A DNA stretch of 64,000 nt. It comes from Muscardinus avellanarius. Its lineage: Eukaryota > Chordata > Mammalia > Rodentia > Gliridae. Made by a program: the position numbers and the translations under genes. The notes under the pieces are model-generated. The model did no database searches. It saw only the letters and a program-made list of their open reading frames with translations, and had not been told where the DNA came from. The stretch spans positions 13,706,989-13,770,988 of the forward strand of contig OY726573.1 in NCBI GenBank assembly GCA_963383645.1, in the 5' to 3' direction. This document shows, one piece after another, positions 60,358-64,000 of the stretch (within the stretch, counting starts at the first letter, position 1; each line of letters begins with the position of its first letter).

Positions 60358-61612
60358 GTGCTGGGGATGAAACCCAGGGGCATCCTACCTCCACGATACA
60401 CCCCTAGCCCTATTTTTTTTTTTTATTTGTTAGCAGGGTCTTATAAAGTCGCTGAGAGCCTCACTACTTGCCAAGGCTGGCTAGGATCCGCCCGTCTCCG
60501 CCTTCCAAATACTAGGATTATGGGCCTGCTCCACCACGCCCAGCTAATACTTTTTAAAGATTTGTTTTGGCTTTAACTGACACGTGATAATTATACACAT
60601 TTATAGGGCTGTTTTAGAACACGAAACATCGTGGAATGGCCAGAGTAGGGTAACGGGCATATCCATCGTCTCAAACAGTTACCACTTCTTTGTAATCGCT
60701 TTATTAGGATTATATTCATTTGTAAGACAACCTGTCAATTTGCAAACCCTTTCATTAGTTCTAATCACTTTATTTTTTTTTCTGTTATGGTACTGGGACT
60801 GAATCCAGGGACATCCTACTTCCAAGCCACATCCCCAGCCCTACTTCTATTTTTATTATGAAACAGGGGCTCGCTAGAATGTTAAGAGTCTCACTCCTTG
60901 CTGAGGCTGTCCTCCAACCTGCGATCTTCCTGTCTCAGCCTCCATAGTACTGGGATTACACCCAGTTATCACTTTTCATTTCTTGGTTTTTCCATACAGA
61001 CTACCACATAATCAATAAGTAGTAGTAATTTTATTTCCTCTTTTTTTTTTTTTTTTTTTTTTTTTGGACACAGGGTCATGCTAAGTTGCTCAGGCTGACT
61101 TTGAACTCACAAGCCTCCCACCTCAGCCTCCCAAATAGCTGGGACTACGGCTACGGGCGTGCGCCACCAGGCCTGGCTTACCGCTATTCTTATATAGCCG
61201 GTTCTACTCCAGCCCTTACGACACAACATAAAACAGTAGTTGGTGAGGACAGTCATCATTGTCCCTGCAATTAATAGAAAAGCTCTGATGTTTAATTAAG
61301 GACGGTGTCAGCCGTCTGCTCAAGGCAATCATTTCTGATCCCCTACTCCCTTCTCCTGGTTTATTAACCTCGGGAGTGAATATTTAATTTTACCGAGTTA
61401 AAATTATTCTAGACAGAATCCCAAATACAGGCCCACAAATCCCAGACATCTGGTGAAAAGAAGAAAAAGATGAAGGGAAACATACCTGCTAGCCTGCTGC
61501 CCCGAGCCCACCAGGTTACAGAGGAGCATCAGGACCTTGTTCTCGCTGCGCAGAGGCAGGCAGGGCCTCGCGGCTGTCACACGTGGGGACAATGGGGACA
61601 ATGACGGGTGAG
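29199..61612 (-). CDS. USP43: USP43, ubiquitin carboxyl-terminal hydrolase 43, last nine exons (5' partial)
   Basis: Nine exons in frame (61612-61486, 57218-57107, 49904-49801, 48810-48733, 47413-47287, 47206-46858, 45136-44978, 43609-43442, 30235-29199) give about 753 codons and a TGA stop; human USP43 has 1,123 residues. Family knowledge: a cysteine protease (C19) that removes ubiquitin. The catalytic Cys box is in exons beyond the window. What is visible: the finger-type pair CPHC, the LPDILIIHLKRF core strand, CDLY-like DFLYDLYAVCNHHG, the His box GGHYTAYCRN with the catalytic His, and the WYSYDDS segment with the Asp partner. After the protease domain comes a long Ser/Pro/Arg-rich, probably disordered tail ending KYHTLSLGRKKALPESSF. 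All junctions keep phase and no break is seen. Introns are SINE-packed; the last is 13.2 kb. Confidence 0.95.
30286..30830 (+). mobile_element. SINE array in last USP43 intron
   Basis: 30,286-30,405 (left half), 30,407-30,526 (left half), 30,527-30,727 (full form A) with a (AATA)n tail to 30,771, then an ID half 30,771-30,830. Confidence 0.85.
30728..30771. repeat. (AAAT)n microsatellite
   Basis: About 11 units from a SINE tail. Confidence 0.9.
30880..30990 (+). mobile_element. Possible ancient LINE (L2/L3-class) remnant
   Basis: gctgggcactggggatgtaa followed by gtccctgcccttgggg, a pattern of very old mammalian repeats. Similar to 35,400-35,510. Confidence 0.3.
31040..31362 (+). mobile_element. 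Tigger/MER2-type DNA transposon fossil
   Basis: Nearly full short element: ctggtcccctaggatttgca, then aaatcatctctaggttactt, ataatacctgatgcaatgca, catgttcgacagagaca, ending cgttgacggagggctgacg. Matches the non-autonomous pogo-like family in order. Confidence 0.65.
31363..31637. other. USP43 intron, nothing recognised
   Basis: Unique-looking sequence before a (GT)n run (31,638-31,666). Confidence 0.4.
31662..31868 (-). mobile_element. B1-dID SINE, form A
   Basis: gttactggggatggaaccca to gccaccacacctggc; well preserved. Confidence 0.88.
31941..32498 (+). mobile_element. SINE array with nested form B element
   Basis: Left half 31,941-32,079; form B dimer 32,081-32,285; ID half 32,286-32,348 with (AAAT)n to 32,397; (TA)n/(CATA)n 32,405-32,444; further ID half 32,444-32,498. 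Confidence 0.82.
32349..32444. repeat. (AAAT)n followed by (TA)n(CATA)n
   Basis: Two adjacent microsatellites in SINE tails. Confidence 0.9.
32553..32995 (-). mobile_element. MaLR-type solo LTR
   Basis: cctgtgaccaaacacctggc ... ccacgccacgtgaccac ... ttcaaattattaattaatta ... ggaaccccgctgctttgggg ... cttttgggggacactttgga. Order and wording fit an ERVL-MaLR LTR read in reverse. Confidence 0.55.
33214..33227. repeat. Target-site duplication, 5' copy
   Basis: aaaagagaaaagac, repeated at 33,695-33,708. Confidence 0.8.
33228..33694 (+). mobile_element. 467-bp retro-insertion with an L1-type 3' end
   Basis: Bounded by a 14-bp direct repeat. The 3' third (ggatgatgtgtgcttgtata, tgatgtatgattacaatgca, ccaataaaaataaattt, A-tail) resembles the L1 3'UTR of the composite at 8,570-8,700. 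The first ~300 bp is not ORF2 as far as I can see; it contains gaccaatcag and tttaaaa, 40-odd bases apart, as in an LTR promoter. Sense strand opposite to USP43. Confidence 0.65.
33695..33708. repeat. Target-site duplication, 3' copy
   Basis: aaaagagaaaagac. Confidence 0.8.
33709..34511. other. USP43 intron, no repeat recognised
   Basis: 800 bp of unique-looking DNA with several CpGs (34,140-34,310) and a C11 run at about 34,069-34,079. No splice-flanked frame seen. Confidence 0.5.
34512..34538. repeat. (ATCTCT)n microsatellite
   Basis: Four to five hexamers. Confidence 0.85.
34539..35053 (-). mobile_element. Two minus-strand SINEs
   Basis: 34,539-34,705 and 34,903-35,053 (latter mostly B1 half). 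About 200 bp of unique DNA between them. Confidence 0.75.
35054..35384. other. USP43 intron, nothing recognised
   Basis: Unique-looking; no exon signals in frame with USP43. Confidence 0.45.
35400..35510 (+). mobile_element. Possible ancient LINE (L2/L3-class) remnant
   Basis: acctactgtgtgccaaggac ... cagtgctggggaca ... gtccctgtccctacaggg. Confidence 0.4.
35621..35905 (+). mobile_element. SINE left half followed by form B dimer
   Basis: 35,621-35,727 and 35,728-35,905 (gggtttccaggaaccccagt). Confidence 0.82.
35898..36047. repeat. AT-rich tract ending in (TA)22
   Basis: (TAA)n and (TTA)n units, then a pure (TA)n from 36,004 to 36,047. Self-complementary; may form cruciforms. Confidence 0.92.
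36057..36268 (+). mobile_element. B1-dID SINE, form A
   Basis: gccgggcatggtggcgcacg to ggttccatccgcagg, with a small inverted insertion (tttattttgaataatcttta) in the linker. Confidence 0.8.
36269..36649. other. USP43 intron, nothing recognised
   Basis: A basic 83-codon plus-strand frame (36,293-36,544) is low complexity in its second half; I see no family resemblance. Confidence 0.4.
36650..36960 (+). mobile_element. Possible fossil L1 or HAL1 fragment
   Basis: Order of words (ctggattccaaggtcaaaga, cagccagaaagaac, gacccaagagtcctgcagcc) recalls the end of ORF1 in old L1/HAL1 elements. Weak. Confidence 0.3.
37087..37111. repeat. Poly(A)25
   Basis: Homopolymer; possible tail of a plus-strand insertion, but no body identified. 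Confidence 0.9.
37243..37690 (-). mobile_element. MaLR-type solo LTR with internal microsatellite
   Basis: tatgacccaaaacacctgat ... tttatttgctcacagttctg ... ctccaaggccacattt ... caatggatttatcaactgct ... tcttcaggggacattctata. A (CATATA)n has expanded at 37,412-37,491. Confidence 0.6.
37412..37491. repeat. (CATATA)n microsatellite
   Basis: About 13 hexamer units. Confidence 0.92.
37691..38015 (+). mobile_element. Possible fossil L1 fragment
   Basis: A-rich plus strand ending attaagtatgagtgaactcaat, which resembles old L1/HAL1 internal sequence. Many stops. Confidence 0.35.
38123..38300 (+). mobile_element. Degraded B1-dID SINE
   Basis: agccaggcgtggtggtgcac to cttgggctcaat, right half drifted. 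Confidence 0.75.
38301..38490. repeat. 190-bp pure purine tract
   Basis: (GAAA)n 38,301-38,354, mixed GA/GAAA/GGAGA, then (GAA)n(GGA)n(GAT)n. Almost no pyrimidines. Confidence 0.92.
38543..38995 (-). mobile_element. MaLR-type solo LTR, near full length
   Basis: gtattagctttttt at the edge, tatgaccaaaatacccgaga, aggcagagcatcatggcg, ttcaaattagtaatccgtcc, ggccccactgctgaatg, ggttttgggggacagtctag. The best-preserved of the five. Confidence 0.65.
39099..39511 (+). mobile_element. Two B1-dID SINEs
   Basis: 39,099-39,275 and 39,317-39,511 (A19 linker). Confidence 0.8.
39525..40460 (+). mobile_element. Fossil L1 ORF2 pieces around two SINEs
   Basis: 39,525-39,736 (taagcgggataaagaagagc, attataatgataaacatgag) and 40,208-40,460 (ggatcacaaagcgggaataa, aatgcttgaaactcccagat, gtcaaagaggaaataaaa) read as successive ORF2 segments of one old plus-strand L1. 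Confidence 0.5.
39737..40207 (+). mobile_element. Two B1-dID SINEs
   Basis: 39,737-39,924 and 39,990-40,207, the latter ending in a (CA)n tail. Confidence 0.8.
40461..41115. other. USP43 intron, mostly unrecognised
   Basis: Contains only the first 35 bp of a plus-strand SINE (40,941-40,975), cut off sharply. Confidence 0.45.
41116..41285 (+). mobile_element. 5'-truncated B1-dID SINE
   Basis: Starts at gaggctgaggcaggaggatc. It may be the rest of the element whose first 35 bp lie at 40,941-40,975, with 140 bp of other DNA between. Confidence 0.78.
41421..41644 (-). mobile_element. B1-dID SINE preceded by (GATT)n
   Basis: (GATT)n at 41,421-41,455, element at 41,460-41,644. Confidence 0.8.
41645..41948. 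other. USP43 intron, nothing recognised
   Basis: Unique-looking sequence. Confidence 0.45.
41949..42270 (+). mobile_element. SINE left half then form B dimer
   Basis: 41,949-42,087 and 42,087-42,270; a (TA)23 replaces the poly(A) tail (42,271-42,317). Confidence 0.85.
42271..42317. repeat. (TA)n microsatellite
   Basis: About 23 pure TA units. Confidence 0.95.
42318..42727. other. USP43 intron, nothing recognised
   Basis: CT-rich on the plus strand. A faint MIR-like piece (ccagtttccttgtctgcaac) at about 42,660. Confidence 0.4.
42728..43260 (+). mobile_element. Tigger/MER2-type DNA transposon fossil split by a SINE
   Basis: First part 42,728-42,822 (ggggactggttccgggaatt, cttatataaaatagcgtagt); second part 43,034-43,260 (gtatgtaaatagctgttaga, ttccatccgcggttggctga). 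A form A SINE (42,823-43,033) sits between. Confidence 0.65.
42823..43033 (+). mobile_element. B1-dID SINE inside the Tigger fossil
   Basis: atccaggcgtggcggcgcac to gttcccagcaccaataaata. Confidence 0.85.
43442..43609 (-). CDS. USP43: USP43 exon encoding GSTSSSLSDHWLLRLG
   Basis: 168 bp, phase 1 to phase 1. Acceptor gcttcctctgcag, donor AAAG|gtacgt on the minus strand. Ser-rich linker just after the protease domain, ending NSHYSQEK. Confidence 0.93.
43610..44214. other. USP43 intron, no repeat recognised
   Basis: GC-rich near the exon, then unique-looking; long plus-strand frames here are antisense to the exon and not supported. Confidence 0.5.
44215..44241. repeat. Poly(T)27
   Basis: Homopolymer with no SINE body attached. 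Confidence 0.9.
44517..44841. mobile_element. Facing SINEs
   Basis: Plus-strand form A dimer 44,517-44,728 with CA tail, then a minus-strand B1 half 44,732-44,841: an inverted pair with almost no spacer, 140 bp from a USP43 exon. Confidence 0.8.
44978..45136 (-). CDS. USP43: USP43 exon with YCRN-WYSYDDS (end of protease domain)
   Basis: 159 bp: AYCRNSVDGQWYSYDDSMVE, then PLQEDEVNTRGAYILFYQKR and NSIPPWSASSSMR. Carries the Asp-bearing segment of the triad region and the final beta strand (YILFYQKR). Acceptor ctttgcag, donor AGAG|gtaggt. Confidence 0.95.
45137..45491. other. USP43 intron, nothing recognised
   Basis: Unique-looking sequence. Confidence 0.45.
45492..45669 (+). mobile_element. 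Degraded B1-dID SINE
   Basis: caccacacctgcaatcccca to ggttcaatctacagtacc. Confidence 0.75.
45896..46800. repeat. G-rich minisatellite, ~117-bp unit
   Basis: Six starts of the word gggaagagtc (46,122; 46,241; 46,374; 46,494; 46,608; 46,723, one or two with single variants) give spacings of 119, 133, 120, 114 and 115. Each unit is built of shorter gga-gtc-ag modules (ggaggagtcagctgtg). Plus strand is almost C-free. It ends about 60 bp from the USP43 His-box exon. Confidence 0.92.
46858..47206 (-). CDS. USP43: USP43 exon with zinc-finger-like pair and His box
   Basis: 349 bp: LAQDDAWKCPHCKVLQQGTV, LWTLPDILIIHLKRFCQVGE, FPLSGLNMAPHVAQRGSG, DFLYDLYAVCNHHGSLQGGH then YT. Holds the catalytic His (GGHY). 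Acceptor cttccttcccag, donor ACAG|gtgagc. Confidence 0.96.
47287..47413 (-). CDS. USP43: USP43 exon, CTLDECFQFYTKEEQ
   Basis: 127 bp: LFGSLQEELVQDAESVWRQQ, QAHQQPSCTLDECFQFYTKE, EQ. Typical USP CTLxxCxxxFTxxE segment before the zinc ligand pair. Donor CAG|gtcggc is non-consensus at +3. Confidence 0.95.
47511..47682 (-). mobile_element. B1-dID SINE, shortened right half
   Basis: gcattctacctccaagctac to tcagtcaccaggcccagc. Confidence 0.75.
47833..47866. repeat. (GTCT)n(CT)n microsatellite
   Basis: Short compound run. Confidence 0.85.
47885..48262 (-). mobile_element. Old SINE split by a younger SINE
   Basis: ID half 47,885-47,933, inserted form B-like element 47,939-48,121 (variant ggaatggaacccttcaacct), B1 half of the old element 48,122-48,262. 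Confidence 0.78.
48335..48495 (+). mobile_element. MIR SINE
   Basis: cttagactcaagccaggcag, cctgggttcaaatcccatct, ctgctgttta ... gtacctacctcatag ... aaagattaaata: the standard order of a mammalian MIR. Confidence 0.8.
48733..48810 (-). CDS. USP43: USP43 exon, PPHVKLAVEWESAVKE
   Basis: 78 bp encoding (R)ALYPRRAGGPPHVKLAVEWE and SAVKE(R). Acceptor ccctcctcag, donor GAGCG|gtgagt. Confidence 0.94.
48857..49040 (+). mobile_element. B1-dID SINE, form B
   Basis: ccgggcgtggtggcgcacgc to cttccaggaaccccagtacc, 47 bp upstream (in USP43 sense) of an exon. Confidence 0.9.
49041..49514. other. USP43 intron, nothing recognised
   Basis: Unique-looking sequence without repeats. Confidence 0.5.
49515..49690 (+). 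mobile_element. Degraded B1-dID SINE
   Basis: gggctgggtgtagaggttca to gtagaatgccccagtacccc. Confidence 0.75.
49801..49904 (-). CDS. USP43: USP43 exon, NLGSLFSIRVVGLSLACSYL
   Basis: 104 bp: NLGSLFSIRVVGLSLACSYL, SPQDSRPLCHWAVD(R). Acceptor tttttgtctcggcag, donor ACAG|gtaagg. Confidence 0.95.
50030..50192 (-). mobile_element. Older B1/ID-related SINE
   Basis: gccacatccccaactctag then tctcactaagttatccaggc to cgtgtgccaccac. More B1-like than the others. Confidence 0.65.
50201..50408 (-). mobile_element. Form B SINE with target-site duplication
   Basis: Body 50,211-50,398; tctacagtat at 50,201-50,210 and 50,399-50,408. T22 marks the tail. Confidence 0.9.
50552..50746 (+). mobile_element. Degraded B1-dID SINE
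   Basis: agcagggcacaggggcatac to gggttcaatacccagtacca. Confidence 0.75.
50747..51225 (+). mobile_element. Fossil L1 3' end
   Basis: gccagcaagcacacaaaaag, aattaggaatatgcacatgg, gatgtagagaaatgagaacc, ctatgtggaaaacagaccgg, tttctagcaacattattgga, gggattttactcagccttta: the order of an old L1 ORF2 end/3'UTR. Unusually CpG-rich. Confidence 0.65.
51226..51325 (+). mobile_element. ID-type SINE
   Basis: ggctggggatggagttcacc ... ggttggatcccccagcacca, then a (AAAT)n-like tail. Confidence 0.65.
51357..51470 (+). repeat. Inverted duplication, left arm (contains an ID SINE)
   Basis: About 113 bp repeated in reverse complement at 52,193-52,305, roughly nine bases in ten identical. Includes an ID SINE (tcagtggtagagtgcttgtt) and about 55 bp of its flank. 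Confidence 0.88.
51484..51640. repeat. Purine tract (GA)n(GAAA)n(GGAA)n
   Basis: (GA)n 51,492-51,539, then mixed GAAA and GGAA units. Confidence 0.93.
51803..52025 (+). mobile_element. B1-dID SINE with an internal left-half duplication
   Basis: The stretch around cagtacttgggaggtactgg and cccagtatttaggaggctga repeats the same part of the B1 half. Confidence 0.8.
52027..52132. repeat. (GAAA)n purine tract
   Basis: About 100 bp of GAAA/GGAA/GAGA units from the SINE tail. Confidence 0.92.
52193..52305 (-). repeat. Inverted duplication, right arm
   Basis: Reverse-complement partner of 51,357-51,470; spacer about 720 bp. Confidence 0.88.
52355..52417. repeat. Short tandem duplication
   Basis: gcgtggttaagataaataaa followed by tgttatgt occurs twice in a row. 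Confidence 0.9.
52588..52821 (+). mobile_element. Form B SINE with 16-bp target-site duplication
   Basis: Body 52,604-52,805; aaaaagttgaattatg at 52,588-52,603 and 52,806-52,821. A small insertion (gtgggtgtgtatctcaga) sits in the right A box. Confidence 0.92.
53060..53300 (+). mobile_element. MaLR/MLT-type LTR fragment
   Basis: gatggagcctctgggaggtg, cttgtgggaggcttttaggt, ctctttctctgctccacttg, tgccatgaggtaccactgtc, in forward LTR order. Confidence 0.5.
53072..53087 (+). promoter_or_regulatory. Strong CTCF-like motif
   Basis: ccaccaggtggcgcta, essentially the CTCF core consensus, at the edge of the LTR-like fragment in a USP43 intron. Confidence 0.5.
53306..53706 (+). mobile_element. SINE left half, form A dimer, spare ID half
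   Basis: 53,306-53,404; 53,404-53,605; 53,637-53,706. Confidence 0.82.
53710..54382. other. USP43 intron, no repeat recognised
   Basis: Unique-looking, including aatttatgcaaattaggtct (an octamer-like atgcaaat, repeated as catgcaaatt) near 54,140-54,180. No exon seen. Confidence 0.45.
54383..54820 (+). mobile_element. Old SINE split by a form B SINE
   Basis: Outer left half 54,383-54,512, inner form B 54,514-54,705 with A-rich tail, outer ID half 54,760-54,820. Confidence 0.82.
54868..54955 (+). mobile_element. SINE remnant
   Basis: ggcaacttactgagaccctg to aggtcaatccccagcc. Confidence 0.6.
54956..55580. other. USP43 intron, nothing recognised
   Basis: Several CpGs at 55,230-55,380; no splice-flanked frame matching USP43. 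Confidence 0.45.
55581..56060 (+). mobile_element. Two SINEs
   Basis: Degraded dimer 55,581-55,759 and form B dimer 55,877-56,060 with 117 bp of unique DNA between. Confidence 0.82.
56264..56298. repeat. (TTTTTA)n microsatellite
   Basis: Reverse of a SINE tail. Confidence 0.85.
56298..56693 (-). mobile_element. Two minus-strand B1-dID SINEs
   Basis: 56,298-56,499 and 56,508-56,693. Confidence 0.82.
56694..57106. other. USP43 intron, nothing recognised
   Basis: Unique-looking; (CA)-rich next to the exon (57,061-57,100). Confidence 0.5.
57107..57218 (-). CDS. USP43: USP43 exon, FGPPFLIREDRTISWAQLQE
   Basis: 112 bp: (R)FGPPFLIREDRTISWAQLQE, RILSKVRHLMRSEVSTQ. Acceptor ttggattttcag, donor CAG|gtcggt (non-consensus +3). 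Confidence 0.95.
57342..57793 (+). mobile_element. Old SINE split by a form B SINE
   Basis: Outer left half 57,342-57,480; inner form B 57,502-57,690; outer ID half 57,738-57,793. Confidence 0.82.
57794..58351. other. USP43 intron, nothing recognised
   Basis: Unique-looking; overlapping short frames on both strands are unsupported. Confidence 0.45.
58352..58537 (-). mobile_element. B1-dID SINE, form B
   Basis: gtggtactggagttcctgga to cgccaccacgcccggc. Confidence 0.9.
58574..58806 (+). mobile_element. B1-dID SINE, form A-like
   Basis: tgccaggcatggtggtacaa to ggttccatccccagtaca, A20 tail; contains a duplicated cacttagtaagacc block. Confidence 0.8.
59058..59222 (-). mobile_element. B1-dID SINE
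   Basis: ggtgggacccaggggtgttc to cagcctcccaagccc; its 5' end is missing. Confidence 0.75.
59258..59695 (+). mobile_element. Form B SINE with TSD, followed by form A SINE
   Basis: aaaatagccttctccaa at 59,258-59,274 and 59,468-59,484 flanks the form B body (59,275-59,467). A form A/intermediate dimer starts immediately at 59,485. Confidence 0.9.
59696..60079. other. USP43 intron, nothing recognised
   Basis: AT-rich, unique-looking. Confidence 0.45.
60080..60290 (+). mobile_element. B1-dID SINE, B right half on intermediate left half
   Basis: aaccgggcgcggcggcgcac to gtttccaggaaccccagtac. The left half still has the acttagtgaggctctcggca segment lost in form B. Confidence 0.85.
60313..60356. 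repeat. (GT)n microsatellite
   Basis: About 22 units. Confidence 0.95.
60357..60544 (-). mobile_element. B1-dID SINE
   Basis: gtgctggggatgaaacccag to ctccaccacgcccagc. Confidence 0.8.
60550..60740 (+). mobile_element. Old L1 3'UTR fragment
   Basis: tgataattatacacatttat, gggctgttttagaacacga, gggcatatccatcgtctcaa, agttaccacttctttg: the known tail of old L1s. Confidence 0.55.
60785..61178 (-). mobile_element. Two minus-strand SINEs
   Basis: 60,785-60,966 (dimer) and 61,064-61,178 (B1 half, with a T24 tract in front). Confidence 0.75.
61486..61612 (-). CDS. USP43: USP43 exon, SENKVLMLLCNLVGSGQQAS (most 5' in window)
   Basis: 127 bp: (A)HPSLSPLSPRVTAARPCLPL, RSENKVLMLLCNLVGSGQQA, S(R). Acceptor tttcctccag, donor AGCAG|gtatgt. 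Its first 20 codons are a variable linker, slightly shorter than I recall for human. Confidence 0.92.
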
Positions 61613-61712
61613 CTGGAGGAAAGAGGGGGCATTAATGGCGCGCCTTCGCTGGGTCACGGTCCTGGCATCTCTAGCCCTCTCGCTCTGAGCATCTAACCCA
61701 CGCCACCTGGAA

Positions 61713-61728
61713 GACGGCAGGGGGCGTT
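61713..61728 (+). promoter_or_regulatory. CTCF-like motif
   Basis: acggcagggggcgttt fits the CTCF core apart from the first positions; about 100 bp 5' of a USP43 exon. Confidence 0.35.
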
Positions 61729-61820
61729 TGGGAAGGGGACCATAAGGTTCATGGAACTTAGAACACGGGCACCTGTCACGCAAAGATCATGTGCGAGGTA
61801 GTGAATTTGCAATTGTGTTC

Positions 61821-62215
61821 GGCCAGGAGCACGCCTGTCATCCCAGTCCCCGGGAGGCGGAGACAGGAGGACCACAAGTGCGAGGCCAGCCTCAGCGACT
61901 AAGCAAGACTCTCTCTCAAAATAAAACCAAATTTAAGCCGGGCGTGGTGGCGCGCACTTGTCATCCCCGCGCTTGGGAGGCTGAGACAGGAGGATCGCGC
62001 GGGTTCGAAGCCAGCCTCAGCTACTTAGTGAGGCTCTCGGCAATTTAGTGAGACCCTGTTTCCAAATAAAATATAAAAAAGGTCTGGGAGTGTAGCCCGG
62101 AGGTAGAAAGCCTCTGGGTTCCACCCCCAGTACCACAAAAAAAAAATTAAAAAATAGGGCTGGGAGCATAGCCCAGAGGCAGAATACCCCTGGGTTCAGC
62201 CTCCAATTTTGAAAA
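61821..62215 (+). mobile_element. SINE array
   Basis: Left half 61,821-61,935; intermediate-form dimer 61,936-62,147; ID half 62,150-62,215. Confidence 0.83.
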
Positions 62216-62611
62216 TAAAAAATAAAATAAGGGCAGAGATTTAACTAGCTCTTTTCAAAACAGTCTGAAAATGACTCCAGAATGATTGGTTGCTTTTGCG
62301 CCTTGATCCAAGAGCTTCCTTCTCTCCCCGCTGAGGTAAGAGTCTTTATACCACAGAGGAAGGAGAGGGGTTCAGCTATTCTCCGTTTCCAACAAGTTCC
62401 GAAACTTTGATTTTCAAAGAAAACATGTGTCAGCCGTGGTAGAATTTGAAACGAGGACTTGTGTCTCTGGGTTGTAACGCAGTCAGGGTCAGTGTTTTGT
62501 GCCAGACTCCAGCGCTCGGAGTCAACCTGTCCACTCAAAAAGTGACTGGTTCCCACAGCCTGTGACCTGGGCTGGCTGAGGACAAGGCCCGGGCACAGGG
62601 CTCACCGAGGT
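62216..62611. other. USP43 intron, nothing recognised
   Basis: A 103-codon minus-strand frame (62,245-62,556) has no resemblance to USP43 and lacks convincing splice sites. Confidence 0.45.
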
Positions 62612-62935
62612 GTGGCAGTCACCCCTCATCAGAGGGAGACGCATTCCAAGACGCCCCATGGAAGCCTGAAACCCGGGATACTACCAAACCCCATACACGC
62701 TATGAAACTCCCCAAACTACCAAACCCTGCAGACTTTTTTTTCCTGTACGTCTATATCTATGAAAAAGTTTAATTTACGTATAAGTCACGCTAAGAGATT
62801 CTCAAGAATAATAAAGTAGAAAAAGTATAGGCTGAGGATGGGGCTCAGTGAAATAGCAAGTGTCTAGTAGGTATCAGAATGAATAAATAATACCTGTAAC
62901 GATACACTGTAATAAAAGTTATTTAAAAACGTTTG

Positions 62936-63180
62936 AGCCAGGCGTGGTGGCCCACGCTTGTAATCCCAGCATTCGGGAGGCTGAGACTGGAGGATCGCGG
63001 TTCACGGACAGCCTCAGCTACTTAGTGAGGCCCTCTGCAACTCAGTGAGACCCGGTTTCAAAGTAAAGAATAAAAAATAGGGCAGGGGGTGTAGCTCAGA
63101 GGTCAAATGCCCCTGGGTTCCATCCCCAGACCCGCAAAAAAATAAAAAAATAAAAAAATAAAAAAATAAAAAATAAATAA
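62936..63180 (+). mobile_element. B1-dID SINE, form A
   Basis: agccaggcgtggtggcccac to ccatccccagacccgc, with a (AAAAAT)n tail from 63,139. Confidence 0.88.
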
Positions 63181-63196
63181 AACGTTTGAATTGTGG

Positions 63197-63270
63197 GGCT
63201 AGTGGTGTAGGTAGTGGTAGAGTGCTTGCCTGGCACATGGCCCTGGATTTCATCCTCAGCACCAAAGAAA
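63197..63270 (+). mobile_element. ID SINE monomer
   Basis: Classic ID layout: gtagtggtagagtgcttgcc, tggcacatggccctgg, ttcatcctcagcacc. Confidence 0.75.
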
Positions 63271-63398
63271 GAAGAAAAAAAAACAACTTATTATTGTTTT
63301 TTTCTGGAATTTTCCATTTAACATTTTCAGACCATGGTTGATCTTGGATAACTGAAGGTGCAGAAAGAAAAGCCACAGATAAAGAAAAATATTTTATC

Positions 63399-63502
63399 AC
63401 TGATACAGGGTCTTTTAAGTATGGGACTGACTTTAAACCTATGATCCTCTTGTCTTAGCCTCCCAAATACTGAGATTACAGGTGTGTGCCACCCTACCCT
63501 GC
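63399..63502 (-). mobile_element. B1-like SINE half
   Basis: acagggtcttttaagtatgg to ggtgtgtgccaccctaccc. Confidence 0.65.
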
Positions 63503-64000
63503 TAGAAAGTCGTATTTTTTTTTTAATAACAAAGAAATGTCATTCACCAACCTCTTTGGTCATCTACTACTCAAATTTGTAGATTTTTTACATCGAGCAG
63601 AGACTTTGCATCGTAAAAGTCCTGCAAACAAAAATTATACCAGTCCCTTCACTACCCAGCAGATCTCAAAAGTGTGGAGCCCAGATCAGCAGCTACAAGT
63701 CCTGGGAATGTGTTACATAAAGAAAACTTCAGTCCCCTCCCTTGGGCCTCCTAAATCAGAAACTCTGGAGATGTGACCCAGTAATCTGCTTTAATTAGCA
63801 CTCTGGGCGATTCTAATACTAAGGTGTTAAGAACCCCACTAGCAGCTAGATAATTTTTAAAATCAACTCTCCATATATCCAATTGCAGGAAAAATAAGCC
63901 TGACCATTCCAAGTGTTTTAGCACTCAAAGGGCACCCCCTCAAATCTATAATTCATAAAACTCAAATAAAATTATGCAAAGCATTATTGTACCTGAGAGA
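63503..64000. other. USP43 intron to window end, nothing recognised
   Basis: Unique-looking; a 96-codon plus-strand frame (63,486-63,776) is unsupported. Confidence 0.45.

Larger units (their letters stand above)
62612..63385 (+). mobile_element. Tigger-type DNA transposon fossil carrying two SINEs
   Basis: Outer parts 62,612-62,935 (gcattccaagacgccccatg, gaagcctgaaacccgggata, gaaaaagtttaatttacg, cactgtaataaaagttattt) and about 63,280-63,385 (accatggttgatcttggata, actgaaggtgcagaaag). SINEs at 62,936-63,180 and 63,197-63,270 lie within. Confidence 0.6.

Noticed and set aside
105..63270. tRNA genes at the many A-box/B-box pairs
   Set aside because: They are the ID-derived halves of SINEs: no cloverleaf with intact anticodon arm, always followed by A-rich tails, and present in dozens of copies.
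1..64000. Alu-like consensus words (gtggcgcacgcttgtaatccc)
   Set aside because: The shared 7SL ancestry explains them; the right half is tRNA/ID-like, not a second Alu arm, so this is not primate DNA.
61613..64000. Further 5' USP43 exons
   Set aside because: No frame matching the domain upstream of the SENKVL exon was found; the next exon should be beyond 64,000.

Overview
This is mammalian nuclear DNA, most likely from a squirrel-like rodent (Sciuridae or a close sciuromorph). Two things support that. About half of the window is made of dimeric SINEs with a 7SL/B1-like left half joined to a tRNA/ID-like right half (the B1-dID type known from squirrels, dormice and mountain beaver). The two protein genes, DHRS7C and USP43, are convergent neighbours, as on human 17p13.1. 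There is no bacterial or viral gene organisation.

Layout. 1-5,985: part of DHRS7C intron 1 as inferred, mostly SINEs plus one LTR fragment; coding exon 1 is not in the window. 5,986-18,852 (+): DHRS7C coding exons 2-6, open and in frame, ending in the native stop with a polyadenylation signal 28 nt later. 18,853-28,350: intergenic, SINE-rich, with a second copy of an unusual L1 composite. 28,356-61,612 (-): the last nine coding exons of USP43, including the His box of the ubiquitin protease domain and the whole C-terminal tail. The Cys box and N-terminus lie beyond 64,000. 61,613-64,000: USP43 intron with a fossil Tigger-type transposon. All splice junctions in both genes keep the frame.

Mobile DNA. 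More than 100 SINE copies occur, often head to tail or nested. Two forms recur. Form A has a normal right-hand Pol III B box (ggttccatcccc type). Form B carries two new short palindromes and has lost the right-hand B box; where nested, B sits inside A, so B is younger. Two copies (8,533-11,427 and 24,467-26,669) share one odd structure: an L1 5'UTR and ORF1, then, in place of ORF2, an inverted piece of an older L1 ORF2. The first copy also ends in an L1 3'UTR and is bounded by a perfect 15-bp target-site duplication with an open 319-codon ORF1, so the composite moved as a unit. I regard this as the best candidate for an undescribed element. A third insertion (33,228-33,694) joins a different 5' module to the same kind of L1 3' end.

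Other structure: a ~117-bp-period G-rich minisatellite beside the USP43 His-box exon; complementary (GA)n and (TC)n tracts on either side of DHRS7C exon 3; a ~113-bp inverted duplication in a USP43 intron; and several strong CTCF-like motifs. Percent identities, ages and family names were judged by eye and not computed.
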